Origin: Micromussa lordhowensis
Taxonomy: Eukaryota; Cnidaria; Anthozoa; Scleractinia; Lobophylliidae
Assembly (NCBI GenBank): GCA_964020085.1
Contig: OZ026602.1
Span: 28,758,677 to 28,822,676 of the forward strand
DNA: 64,000 bases
Reading direction: 5' to 3'
Under the pieces are notes generated by a model. The model had not been told where the DNA came from and did no database searches. It saw only the letters and a list, made by a program, of their open reading frames with translations. A program made the translations under genes and the position numbers. Positions 53,846 to 64,000 of the stretch are shown here, one piece after another; position 1 is the first letter of the stretch; each line of letters begins with the position of its first letter.

Positions 53846-55722
53846 GTGGAAAGACCTGTTCCATTTCGTTTCCCACCGGGGAAACCGATTTTTCCATTCA
53901 ATTGGAAAGCGCTCAAGGTCTCTCGTTTGATTGAAGAATGGGACAGTCTGGAGAGGAGTGAGTGCCAAGGAGAACCCAAATTCTCTGCATATTTTTTGGC
54001 ACATAAGAAGCAAGATATGAAAAGTAAAATTTGCAAGTTTGTGGTTGATGCCTTGGGTGTGGGTGATGATGGTCCTTACTCCCAAAAACACTCCTGAATC
54101 CATAAATGATCTAATTAAGGACTGGAACAATTTTAAGGCACAGGAAATGGATAAGCTTGTCCTCTCCCTTTATGATGTTGTACGAAGCTTTAGTGAGGAG
54201 GAAGAGCTCACCTGGTTTGGCCTCTCAGAGAAATGGAAAGTTCGGAAACAATTTGAGCACCTTTGCCCTCCACCATTCAACAGCCTTTCTCCTGAAGAGC
54301 ACCAGACAGAAATGTCCAGAATACGACGCATAAGGCCTGATGCAGCTGCCTACAAGGAGTGCAGGTCATTCCAGTTCCAGAGCAGACCTCCACCACAAAC
54401 TGAAGCCAGCAATGTCACAGTAAGAAATTTATGTATGATTATCAGTGGCATTAACATAATATTAGTGCATATTAGATTTGTGTTGCATTTTGCTGGTGTG
54501 AGTGATTTTGCTATCATGGAAATTGGGTAGAAGAAGATTGTACATGTGAATTTAAGTTTCTATCATAGTTATTAATTTTGTAAATCATGTTTATCTCTAC
54601 ACCATACACAATTTTAAAATACACAACTACCACACTAATTTATAATTAGCTGTTCCTTTGTTGAAGATACCTACCAACAGTGTTGAGCATATGAAACAAA
54701 AGGGAAACTGGACATTTGTGTACATAAAGGGTGCCTTGTCTGGCCATTTGGATACCAAAAAATAATTGCTTAGTAGTGTTCCATGTACTTGTAAAATTGT
54801 GTTCAATTTATAAATTAGTCTGCTTAACAATGATACATTTATTTACTGAATGAAAATTACATAACTATAGCAACTATGTAAAAATCATGTGTACCACTGC
54901 TGCCAGACATGCACAGCATAAAGTTAAACAACTGAGTTGATTTGTTAGTTCTCTTGTTATTATATTTATTTGATTTTGTAGAGTCAAGACCAACTCCAAT
55001 TGATGACATTCCCTTCAAATGTTGGGATAGCTCTGGAACAGCACTTTAGCAAAGAAGAAGTCTCTGGATTATCAGTTAAAGCAGATGCCTTGATAGCTAA
55101 TATGTGATTTAGAGAGGGATTTCAAGAGGGAGCTCACTTAGTGGATAGTGATTCTAATTCACCCTACAAAGTGGTATGTTACAAAAGTGGCAAAACTACT
55201 TGTTCCTGCCCATTCTTTGGCAGAAACAATCTCTGTCATCATGCCTTAGCAATTTCCAAGCACAAAAACAATCTTCTTGGCCTGCTTAAACAGCACCCTG
55301 GACGGAACCTGAATGTCATGGCCACCAATACAGCCCCAAAGGGTGTTGGAGCGAAGGTCCCTCCCCGAAAGAGGTCCTTGAATGTTGCAGAAACACCTCA
55401 AAAGAAGTGCAGAAGATGTATCTCGCTGTCTCTCAGTACAACAGGTAGATCAAACAATGATTGTCATTCATAGAAATGATAGGCCAGCAGATCCCCTATC
55501 ACCTCTCCCCTTGTTGTAAAGAAGATAGCTGGTGGAATAAGAAAGTGTGCCGGTTGTAGCAAAGACATCAAAAGCACTGTTGTTGGCTTCAACCAGGATG
55601 AAGATTTCCAGTACTGTCTTGCTTGGCACGAGGCCTACTATTTTTGGAATAAGCATAGCCCAAGCTTCCAGCTGACATCTGGTGCAAGGCACCTGTGTGT
55701 ACCAAATCACATCAAAGTTTGA
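53846..55722 (+). pseudogene. SWIM zinc-finger gene, decayed
   Basis: Exon 1 (about 53900-54419, donor GTAAGA) reads RLIEEWDSLERSECQGEPKF and, after a shift at CAAAAA near 54087, LIKDWNNFKAQEMDKLVLSL and FNSLSPEEHQTEMSRIR. Exon 2 (54982-55722, phase 0) has a stop at 55105, then a SWIM finger, KTTCSCPFFGRNNLCHHALA (C-x-C ... C-x-H), a basic linker, two compensating shifts near 55460-55500, and KCAGCSKDIKSTVVGFNQDE with later Cys and His, a second zinc-like module. SWIM fingers bind DNA or proteins and often follow MULE transposase cores, but no core is seen. The true start is uncertain. Confidence 0.5.
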
Positions 55723-56243
55723 CCAAGAAGATTTCACAAGGAGATGATGAAATCCCAAGAGAGCTTTTGAAATGACTTAAGGACAGATTTTCTGACTGCA
55801 CTGCTGCAGTCTAAAATCAACAATTAAGGTCATTATACCTTAATATAAGGGTCACGCATAATATCATAGACTTCTTGTTTTTGGAAAGTGAGCCTACATG
55901 TAATATGAACACATGGGTTTTGGTGCAATGTTGTGTTGTAAGCAGTTTCAAAAAAAATTTCAATGTTCAAATTAAGTTGACTTTGGCTCTACAAAGGTGA
56001 CAGTGTCAATTGTAGAAGTTGCAGTTCTTTTAATCCCTGATTATGTAAGTTTTTTGTGTTGGGTGAAATGTTGCAGTTCATAGCTAAATTGTTACACAAC
56101 AGTAAATTATATTGTAATTTTTCTTTATAACAACCTGGAGATGAAGAATCTTTTGTACTAAGATTTCCTTCAAGACTACCCCCACACCACCACCACCCTT
56201 TATAAGGCTAATGCAGGTCGTTGCAATGCATTTCTAGGTAATC

Positions 56244-56392
56244 ATAAGGTTTCAAGTTTGATTTGGAATTAATTTGCACTTATGAGTTTTTCACAAACCT
56301 GACCTTGAAAGAGCCACTTTGGTGAGTGCAAATTCAGCTTTTGGAAAAACTCACAGGTGGAAATTAATTCTAAATTGAATGAGAAACCTTAT
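56244..56392. repeat. Palindromic MITE (149 bp)
   Basis: ATAAGGTTTCAAGTTTGATT at the left pairs imperfectly with the complement of AATGAGAAACCTTAT at the right; inner arms TGAGTTTTTC / GAAAAACTCA also pair. No target duplication was resolved. The rest of 55723-56626 holds nothing recognised. Confidence 0.65.
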
Positions 56393-56640
56393 TAGTTATT
56401 AATAATATCAACATGAAATATTCATGTAGAGGAAGATTTTTTGCTCTAAATCACATTTTCTCAACTTAGCAGATATCAAGGTTAGTTTAAAGTAACCAAT
56501 AAAATTTTAGGACGATGAAAGACAAAAAGCCATTGTGTTGAATTGCCAAAACTTTGTTTGTTTGTTTTTAAATAACTGACAAATTCAATTAATCACAGTT
56601 TTTGAATTATGATTATTAGCTCCTTCAAGATGAAGACCTA

Positions 56641-57667
56641 ACTTAAAACAACTTGTACCAAAATGCCCCTCTTGAAGACCTTCCGTCAACCCGTATAGCC
56701 TACGCTACACTTCTAAGTAACAACGTAAGTCCACCGTCATCAGAGAATAGAATTCTAAATTACGGTTTCTCCAAGGAAAGCATCCATAAGGTGTACTCGT
56801 TGCCTTTCCTAACAACTAAAGATTCGAAATTAATTGCCTTTCAGTTTAAAATAATACACCACATTTTACCTACCAAATCCAGCCTTTTTCGAGCCGGTAT
56901 TACTGAAAGTGACATTTGTTCCTTATGCGCCATTGAAAAGCAAACATTAAACCACCTACTGTACCACTGTACCGTATCTAAAGCTTTTTGGGATAGATTC
57001 ACCAGCTGGTGGTACCAGAAATTTAATCAAGTGCTCTTTTTGACCGAATCTAATATCCTATACGATTGGCATAATAATATCAAAAACAAACAGGCACTTA
57101 ATGTCACTCTTCTTATTGCAAAATTCCACATCTTCGCGACAAGTTCACGTGACGGCATCTTATGTTTTGAAGGCTTTCTTCTTCGCCTCCAAGACAAACT
57201 TGATATTTTAAAGCAAAGTTATACCGCGCAAAGAAAGCTGCATATATTCTTGACCATCTGGGGAAAACTACTATAAATTTCACTTCACTTCATTTTTTTC
57301 TTTTCACTTACACTTATTGTAGCACTTTTCTTTAAGCCAGCCGAAATCTTTGTTGTAGTTGTCAATTTTATTTATATATTAAAACATAAAATTATATTTA
57401 AATAATACAAGTAAATTACATATTAGTGAGGTAGGCTTATATTTGTAGTGCATTTCTTCGTAAGTACTGTAGTATCGTTCTGTAAGTACTGTAAGTGGCT
57501 ATATAGTGTAAGCTCCTTAAAACTGTAAAGTATTTGTAAATTCTTATGTAATTAGTGTTAGTAATTAACTGTATAAAGTACGGTAACGTAAGCGTTCGTG
57601 TAATTAATTAGGCAATATTGTATGTATTGTAATATTGTTCATAATAACAAAAAAAAAAAAAAAAAAA
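56641..57667 (+). mobile_element. 5'-truncated L1/Tx1-type LINE with poly(A) and 14-bp TSD
   Basis: A 14-bp target duplication AAGATGAAGACCTA flanks the insert at 56627-56640 and 57668-57681. The 3' end is a poly(A) tail of about 22 A. These are the hallmarks of target-primed reverse transcription with 5' truncation. Confidence 0.9.
56653..57276 (+). CDS. LINE ORF2 C-terminal fragment with zf-RVT
   Basis: The open frame covers the region after reverse transcriptase: LIAFQFKIIHHILPTKSSLF, then a zinc-binding zf-RVT motif CSLCAIEKQTLNHLLYHC (C-x2-C ... H-x4-C), and FWDRFTSWWYQKF. The part upstream (endonuclease, RT palm) was lost by 5' truncation. The frame is intact to the normal stop at 57276, so the insertion is recent. 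No activity is possible from this piece alone. Confidence 0.8.
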   Translation: MYQNAPLEDLPSTRIAYATLLSNNVSPPSSENRILNYGFSKESIHKVYSLPFLTTKDSKLIAFQFKIIHHILPTKSSLFRAGITESDICSLCAIEKQTLNHLLYHCTVSKAFWDRFTSWWYQKFNQVLFLTESNILYDWHNNIKNKQALNVTLLIAKFHIFATSSRDGILCFEGFLLRLQDKLDILKQSYTAQRKLHIFLTIWGKLL

Positions 57668-58555
57668 AAGATGAAGACCTACTTTAAGGAAAGTTTGCAA
57701 CTTTCAGTGTCCATTTTGACGAATATCATACCAATTTTCCTTCAACATCTGCTCAAGATCTGGCTGATACCGAGTCCACCGAAACAATCAAAATCCACAT
57801 AACAAATTCAGGGCCATTTCAAGTAGAGAGATGTTTCCGGTTTCCGGTATTTGCAAACGAAGCAATTCAAGAGCGTTACTCCTTCACTGTCAATAAACAG
57901 TTAACATACGCCCCGCTCCACAAAAGAGTGAATGAACGAACTTCATCAGAAGCTGGTGCCAGTGGCGCCATCTTGAAGATATCTTGAAACAAATGGCGTG
58001 GAGTTTCATCGCAGAATTCAATTACACGGGTTGCACCTTCAAATTCCTTCTCCAAAGACAATGTGAATTCTCAGCCTCAAACACAGAAGAAAGGTAGGCC
58101 TTCTATCATTGATTCAGGTGACGGAAATTGAACTTACATGCATTAGGTAGACTGTAGACTGCTTGCGTGATCCTTTGTTATGACAGTACGCTCAGAGGAT
58201 TTCATCGCATGACATCGTTTTGCATACTTAATGAGATATGTAAAGCCATTTCTGGTTCCGCTATTTTTAACAAACCCAGGAGCCCATTCCTGACAAACCG
58301 GATGGTGCGATAAACCAAACTCCAACAATTGTGCGATTGATCAAATTGTGATCTACGTGTCATTCCAAATTGAGCTTGCACTGAGCGCTCATTCGAATCC
58401 ATTTTGAAATCACACCTACGATTTCAGACCAAATTGACCTCCACTCAGTCCAATTACCATAATAATTTGAAATATTACTGTGAATTTTTTTTTCAGTTTA
58501 CTTATTTTATTTTCTTATTGTTTTCTATAATGCTTTTAGGGGTAGAAAAAATAGG

Positions 58556-58626
58556 GGTTCCATAGACCAGGTCCATAGACCCGGTCCATATTTTTTTGAA
58601 CCCGGTCCACGGAGGGGGTCCATGTT
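58556..58626. repeat. Short GGTCCATAGACC-like repeats
   Basis: Several copies of CCATAGACCMGGT and CCCGGTCCA in both orientations occur in 70 bp. No function is seen. The rest of 57682-58740 holds no supported gene. Confidence 0.4.
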
Positions 58627-58748
58627 TTGTACTTTCCCTTCACTGTACTGGCTATAGAATATGGCAGGTAAACAACCTTCTTTGCCATCTGGTTCTTCTG
58701 TAGATTTGAGAGGTAAATATAAAGATATGGAAGGCAACATAGGTAGAA

Positions 58749-59249
58749 GTGCCTTCATCAGGATCAAGGTATTTTGATTTCAAAGTACAACCCCCAGTCA
58801 GAATCGTGTTGCCCTACAAGGACCAGAAATCTGCAAACGTAGTACGTAAACAGCTGGCCCACCTCAGTCAGAAGATCAACATGGATATTAGCCCAGTTTA
58901 CACAAGTAGAAAGATCAAGGATGAAATTAAGGTCAGGGAAGACAAGCCGCCTCTTGTGAGTCAACAGTGCATGGTGTATTCATTTCAGTGTGGCCTGTGT
59001 GATGCAGGCTATGTCGGCTACACGTGCCAACACTTACACCAACGAATTGAGGAACACAAAGGATCGGCAATCAGAAACCACTTCAGAGATCAGCACGATA
59101 TGGAGCCAGAAGACATCGCACAGAGATTTTGAATCTTAAGAAAGTGTCAGAACAAATTTGACTGTCTTATTTTTGAAATGTTTTTTATCAAACTGAAACC
59201 AACACTAAACAAACAGTGCAATTCAATTCATGCCAAACTGTTTGTTTAG
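58749..59249 (+). pseudogene. Penelope-like GIY-YIG endonuclease tail
   Basis: The frame reads VRIVLPYKDQKSANVVRKQL, a Penelope-type linker, then a GIY-YIG-like domain: VYSFQCGLCDAGYVGYTCQH with a Cys pair, LHQRIEEHKG with the Arg and Glu positions, and IRNHFRDQHD. A TGA follows at about 59130, after which the same frame continues ILRKCQNKFDCLIFEMFFIK and KPTLNKQCNSIHAKLFV to a natural stop at 59249. Penelope elements join an RT to this nuclease; the RT is missing here, so this is a 5'-truncated copy with one nonsense change. The start given is only the first in-frame Met. Confidence 0.65.
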
Positions 59250-59706
59250 AGCAATTAATTTGTGCTGCAATTATTTTATTCTTTTCCATTGTATATTTTT
59301 AACACTTTTTTACCTATTGTATCATATTTTAGTGCTCGCCACATTTTTATCGATTTTAACTTGTTTTAAGGTATCAGTGTACCCCAAATTTGATCATTTT
59401 TCCCAAAAAATGTTTTTCGCTTTTTCAAATAGATCCTATTGCAATCTTTCATTTAAAAAAATTCTATGAAAAAAGATTGATCCTAAGCAAAGTAATTAAC
59501 AGAAAACGTTTCTTCCCATTAATTATCTCTAATTGATAGCTGTCAACACGTTGTCATGAGAAGTAAACTTGCATCACGTGACAGACACAATGTTTGTGAG
59601 TTTCACATGTTTGTGTTTCTATTTCTAAAATTGGTCATTGACGTGCTGCTTCGAGTGTTTTGCTTTTGTATATTTTAGATTGAAAAGTTTATGGTATTTC
59701 TACTCC

Positions 59707-60733
59707 ATGTCGTTGAAGAAAAAACGAAGTCCGTGTCCTTTTGCAAACGCGAAGAAACTTTCAAAGAGGAAAAAGGTTTCTAAATCATTTGATAAGGATC
59801 AAGCTGATGTTTTAGCTGCTAGCGACCAAGGTTCCTACTTTGAGCAGGAGAAGTTGATTTCACAAAACAAGGAAGAACAAAGTCATGGAAGAACGAGACT
59901 GTTAGCGCTAGCCGGTCGAAAATTGAAGACAAAGGCGAAGACGAACCTGCAGAACCAGACTCACAAGAGTCATGGCAAAACTTGGCCGGTTGAACAGTTG
60001 TTGCCGGCAATCACTTGCAAGACAATCTCGAGAAATCAGTTTCTTGCTGGTTTTGTCACGCAGATGTGACTTTGTTGGAGAATGTGTCTGCAAGATCCGG
60101 TCTTGGTTCATCTTGGATCGTGTCTTGTCAAAACAAACGCTGCCTTCAATACGACGCCAAGAGGAAAGGGCTTTGAAATAAATCAAGCGCCTGTTCTTGG
60201 CTTCCGAGCAATAGGATGAGGCCATGCTACCTTAACCATGAGGGGAGTTCCGCTTTAAGTAAACTCAGGTTTTTATTACCATATTCTTATAATCAGAGCC
60301 AAGGATGCTAAAGGAATTGCTTTCATCGTGTTTATTTTTTCAAATTGTTCAAATTGTTTGCCCCTTATTGATATGTCTCTAGTACATAACGGGGGGGGGG
60401 GGTGGGGGGGGGTGGAGGGTACATCCCATATATGGGATGTATATACCGTCCCAAATACCGCTTATGGATACGTGCAGCCCCAAAGGGTGTAGTTTTTTCA
60501 ACCATTTAGGTCATATATAGGGCATCTATTTTGGCCGTTTTGGTCATAAAAAGGGTATACAGAAATTAAACACAGGCGGAAGAAAAAAATGGAAAGAAAA
60601 ATTAAAGAAGCAGGATGCTTTCATACATCAAGAAGGAGTTATGTATAAGCTGCAGGCCTTCCATGGAGGAAAGAAAACAAAAAATGCAAAAAAAATTCGA
60701 AAGGGTAAAAGTGCTAAATCAAGTAAAAAATAG
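59707..60733 (+). pseudogene. Kolobok/Mutator-like transposase, first and last exons
   Basis: The first part starts MSLKKKRSPCPFANAKKLSK, a basic N terminus, and after a frame change near 60060 reads VTLLENVSARSGLGSSWIVS then CQNKRCLQYDAKRKG and FEINQAPVLGFRAIG. The C-x-x-x-x-C and FEIN-R-x-V-x-A-x-R-x-I-G pattern fits a transposase family annotated as Mutator-like in Pfam (from memory). The last exon (60563-60733) reads QDAFIHQEGVMYKLQAFHGG and a Lys-rich end. The catalytic centre is absent, so it is a dead remnant. Confidence 0.5.
60387..60440. repeat. Poly-G tract and 20-bp perfect palindrome
   Basis: A long G run with two T interruptions (60391-60418) is followed by the perfect palindrome ACATCCCATATATGGGATGT at 60421-60440. 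It may form G-quadruplex and cruciform structures; it lies between the two transposase exons. The stretch 60734-62233 holds no gene. Confidence 0.75.
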
Positions 60734-62374
60734 ATCAATTGAATTATTTTGAAGTACTGTGAACTGTTCAATCCAAATCTCATTTTATTTTGGTATTACC
60801 TTTCAGGACTTGAATGCTAATTTGTATACAGGCTGGTTCATATCAGATTTTGTAGTGAACAACTTGAAAATTCTCCATTTTGCAAAGTATTTCCAACAAA
60901 AAGCAACAGAAGTAACAAGTGATTTATGATACTATAAGGAGATCTGAAAAACATATCCTCAGTATAAATGTTGCCTAAATTAAATATTAATTGGGTCTAT
61001 TTTTAATACAATTTGACACTGAGGCTGATTTTAAATGTGTATATTTGTGTAGAGTTCTATAATATCTTGCGAAATGAATTTTGCTTGTCCACTAACACTA
61101 AATGAGAAGCATGTATACAGATATTATCTGCTAGTGAACTGCAAGAAGGACCTTCTCTGGCAAGTCAAGACCTTTTCTACTTTCAGTTTACAATACACAT
61201 TTTTAGTACCCTCTTGTATACATATGTACTGTGTGCCTCTGACTTTTCTGATAAAATCCAGTCCATTAGTAAGTATACTATAGCAAGGAAATTTAGGAAA
61301 GTTGTGTTTATTTTTCAATGTTATATTTATTATGAAAGTATGGCATTCACTTCATTAAATTTTGGGCAGCTCCATTGCCTGACAAAACTCAGCATCATTC
61401 AACCTGTTTCGTTAGATGGATGGTGAATCTGCATTAGCAAAGACATTTAAAACATGGAAAATTAAAAATTAAACGAAAATTATTTCCTGACTAAGCTTAT
61501 ACGCGAGCTGCGGAATCCAGATCTTCCAAAGGATATTTCACGCCAGGAGCAACATTTGAGCCCGCTTTGTTATTGATATGAGCTCTATTGTTGAAGTAAA
61601 CTGAGCCTTTACTTGGTCTATCAATGGGTAATTAACTTTCACATGTTTTGTGTAATCATCTCATTACACCGGAAGAATGCCCAAAAGTATATTTTTCTTC
61701 ATATCTCGAAACGAAAATTTCAGCAAGTGAGGCGCACATTTTGAGATCGTTTCCGGCAAGTTTTCACCGTTTTTCGCTGAAATTTGGAGAGAACGTTGCC
61801 CGATAATCAGGCAAAAAACGGTGTCGGGGAATTTTCATTTTTGACTTTTTTCAAAAGGTATGACCTTTTTAGTGAAGAGAATGCATGTTTTATCAACTCT
61901 CAAAGTTTAACTGCATGTCAGAAACAAACCAGACAAGTACTCAAAATTTCCTGACACCGTTTTTTAGAGAAAGGTGTCAAGAAGACATAGCGATGTTGAT
62001 CGTGTTCTCCCGATCAAATCTGACCGGAAATGAACTTGATTAGTGAACCTCTGTACTTTGGGAAATAGCGTGCTATATTCGGAAAACTGTACATTTTTTA
62101 TGTTGATGAATATACCTTCACAATCTACAATTATTAAGCTCTCAGAAAATATATACTTTATTGGGGTTTGCGTCAAACGTCCGACTGTAAAGCGGGGCCA
62201 AAGAATGATGGTCACGTGGGGTACACTGATACCTTAACATATTTATGCTAATTAAGGAAAATTTTATTCACTTGAAAATGACCTCGGAGAGGTCAAAACG
62301 TAATGACTTTTTAGTGTTAGTTTTCATTTTAAAATCGATTTCGAAGAAACTACTTATTAAAGTACAAGAAAGGG

Positions 62375-63330
62375 ATGAAGGTAGTGTGTTTCGTTGCGGA
62401 TAAGTGGCACGAGGTGAAAGAAAAGGAAAACTCGAAATCAGCAGTTCATCTCACTAGTTTAAGCCCTCAGAAGCGCAAATATGAACCAAACACTACAGAA
62501 TATAGATTCAATAAATTACTATTCCAAAGTAATGGCTACCAAGAATTTGTCATTTCCATGGAACGACATTTCAGGAACATTGAGCAATGCGTCGGTGAAA
62601 AAGATTCTAGATGAGAGCACGAATGGCGACATTGTGTCGGTTAAGGCCAAAGTTGTTTCCAAGTCTCCGGTAGAAACTGTTTATTCCCATCACATGAGAA
62701 AAGAGCTGAAAAAGTGTGAGCTTATCATTGTCGATTCGACCGCTGCTATTCCACTCAGTTTGGGAAGACATGATTGACAAGGTGGAAAACGAAAAATCTT
62801 ACCTCTTCAGCAAATTGAGAGTTGAGAATTGAGCTTTTTCAAGAAGAAGTACCTTAATGCCACAAAAGACTCGCAAATTACAATTTGGAGCGAGCAAATT
62901 GTGCTTTCCAGTGAAAGTTCAACAGCCGCAGAGGAATTGAAACCAAAAGAGAAGCAACTTGAAGCCATCAATGGGAAAATATTAGCAATTGACGTCAACA
63001 AATTGTACATTTGCATCAATTGCAAAGGCCATATTCGAAATGATGATGCTCCTGACAATTCAGAGTTTATGAAATGTTCTTCATGCGGCCTAAGCATGCT
63101 CAAAGTGAGCATGTCATCTACTGTATCTGCAAATATAGTCATTATGCAAGGTTCAGAGAACATCGGCCGTTTTTATTGCTCTCATGCAGCTCTCAACGCC
63201 ATGTTCGGGTCAATTTCAACAACGGATGGTTATAGAGGAAACCAATGTCATGAAGCTCTCATATCAGATGATTGAGGAAACCCTTCTTTTGATAAAGAAT
63301 GTAACCTTTACACCCGCTTTCAGTGTTACG
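62375..63330 (+). pseudogene. Second RPA1-like OB-fold copy, decayed
   Basis: It has the domain order of the gene at 19338: SLSPQKRKYEPNTTEYRFN, then NLSFPWNDI, GDIVSVKAKVV, CELIIVDSTAAIPLS, SFFKKKYLNATKDSQ, and the zinc-like module CINCKGHI ... CSSCGLS followed by GSENIGRFYCSHAALNAMFG. At least four frame breaks occur (about 62515, 62760, 62825 and 63240), one with a local TTGAGAGTTGAGAATTGAG duplication. The first OB fold's start is lacking. The parallel structure with the other copy supports a repeated, possibly mobile, origin. Confidence 0.6.
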
Positions 63331-63423
63331 TGCATATGCGACAAATCCAGACCATCTTTCGACATGCTATCTTTCGACGTGCTATGTAACCACGCCTGCG
63401 TAAAACTGTATGTTCTTTCAAAA

Positions 63424-64000
63424 TGGTGAAGAATCTGTCAGAAGATTTACGTTGGTGAGTGATTTACCACCGGTACATTTCTGGTTCCTCGATTGAGGAA
63501 ACTGCACGAAGTTTATTTGTTTCAAAGCATTTCGTTTCAAACATAAGGGCTTTGTATGAGAGAACCAAGGAGGTTAAGCCTACGAGGAGAAAGGGAAGAC
63601 CGAGAGTGCTATCGTGTGAGTATGAAAATATGGTTATGAAGGCAGCATAGTCTTGTAAAACGTGTACTTTCTACCACCTTTCTTCCAACGCAAGATCATG
63701 ATAACACCCTGGTAAGGAGCATGGTAATGACAAAACCAGAAGTGTTTATTGATGAATATATTGAGTGGTTCTGCGATGTCACGGGAAGAGTTATTACATT
63801 GGCAACCATGTGCCGAACAATAATCCGGCTGGGTTTTACCTACAAAAAGGTTAGTTTATCAACTCATACAAAATATATCTAAGCTTGAGCATAGTTAACA
63901 GAGGGGAAACACTGTGTTCTTCTGAGGAAATTAAAAAAGTCGCGATGTTATAATTCAGACCTAAAATAATTGGAGCAACTTCAGAATACCCGGCCATGAT
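63424..64000 (+). CDS. IS630/Tc1-type transposase gene, 5' part (runs off window)
   Basis: From ATG 63424 the frame reads MVKNLSEDLRW, one TGA, then VIYHRYISGSSIEETARSLF and VSKHFVSNIRALYERT, a paired-type helix-turn-helix, and a GRPRVL hook, as in Tc1/IS630 transposases. A second open segment (63698-63850) reads MTKPEVFIDEYIEWFCDVTG then TMCRTIIRLGFTYKK, the second helix-turn-helix leading to the DDE core, and stops at a GTTAGT donor. The catalytic exon lies beyond the window. The TGA is one change from an Arg CGA codon. The enzyme would bind element ends and cut and paste DNA at TA sites. Confidence 0.6.

Larger units (their letters stand above)
59370..62233 (+). mobile_element. TTAA-flanked Kolobok-like transposon remnant (2864 bp)
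   Basis: Inverted ends GGTATCAGTGTACCCCA match over 17 bp and are flanked by TTAA at 59366-59369 and 62234-62237. The first and last exons of a transposase-like gene lie inside; the middle is missing. The TTAA duplication and protein type point to Kolobok rather than piggyBac (inference). Confidence 0.7.

Noticed and set aside
57876..58402. Minus-strand short proteins between 57.9 and 58.4 kb
   Set aside because: No domain, no consistent splice structure; probably old repeat sequence.
61074..61426. Short frames inside the Kolobok-like element
   Set aside because: AT-rich, overlapping on both strands, no similarity to transposase.

Overview
The window is nuclear DNA from an animal, most likely an anthozoan cnidarian such as a stony coral. 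The evidence is GT..AG introns with matching phases, AT-rich spacers, and a repeat mix of DIRS, Gypsy, PHD-containing LINE, Penelope, TTAA-duplicating and HECT-carrying DNA elements. The taxon is inferred from this mix and from remembered family distributions; no housekeeping gene fixes it. I saw no bacterial operon, rRNA, free-standing tRNA gene or CRISPR array.

Layout. 0.6-1.7 kb: a small four-exon gene whose last exon starts a 125-bp tandem repeat. 2.6-7.3 kb: palindromic repeats, a TTAA-flanked MITE, an orphan terminal exon and repeat-rich non-coding DNA. 7.4-13.5 kb: a divergent pair, a frameshifted DUF3987-like P-loop ATPase (minus) and an intact 1062-residue protein with a DDE-like region, an OTU protease domain and a CXC-type cysteine-rich region (plus). 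15 kb: a single-exon chromodomain protein. 19.3-20.4 kb: an RPA1-like OB-fold protein, with a more decayed paralogue at 62.4-63.3 kb.

21.8-35.0 kb is one minus-strand Gypsy retroelement split by three later insertions: a PHD/endonuclease/RT LINE, a small MITE inside the RT domain, and a 6-kb TIR element (28812-34864) encoding a multi-exon protein with a ubiquitin-like N terminus and a PHD-like C terminus. An alpha-kinase-like fragment lies just outside its LTR.

38.3-51.3 kb: an integrase-type transposase remnant, then a C2H2 gene whose first intron holds a DIRS-like element of about 10.5 kb. Inside the DIRS reverse transcriptase sits a 4124-bp DNA transposon (43047-47170) with inverted repeats, 21-bp satellite arrays and a TCCA target duplication. 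It carries an apparently intact two-exon HECT E3 ligase gene and an internally deleted integrase-type transposase. Removing the element restores the DIRS reading frame exactly.

52.4-64 kb: a Myb/SANT-like gene (minus), a SWIM zinc-finger gene (plus), an L1-type LINE fragment with poly(A) and 14-bp target duplications, a Penelope-type GIY-YIG tail, a TTAA-flanked Kolobok-like element (59370-62233), the second RPA1-like copy and the start of an IS630/Tc1-type transposase gene that runs off the window.

Many coding regions carry single-base frameshifts, some at homopolymers, and stops that look like CpG decay. True decay and residual assembly indels cannot be told apart here. The strongest candidates for something poorly described are the HECT-carrying transposon, the 6-kb PHD element and the divergent DUF3987 / DDE-OTU-CXC pair.
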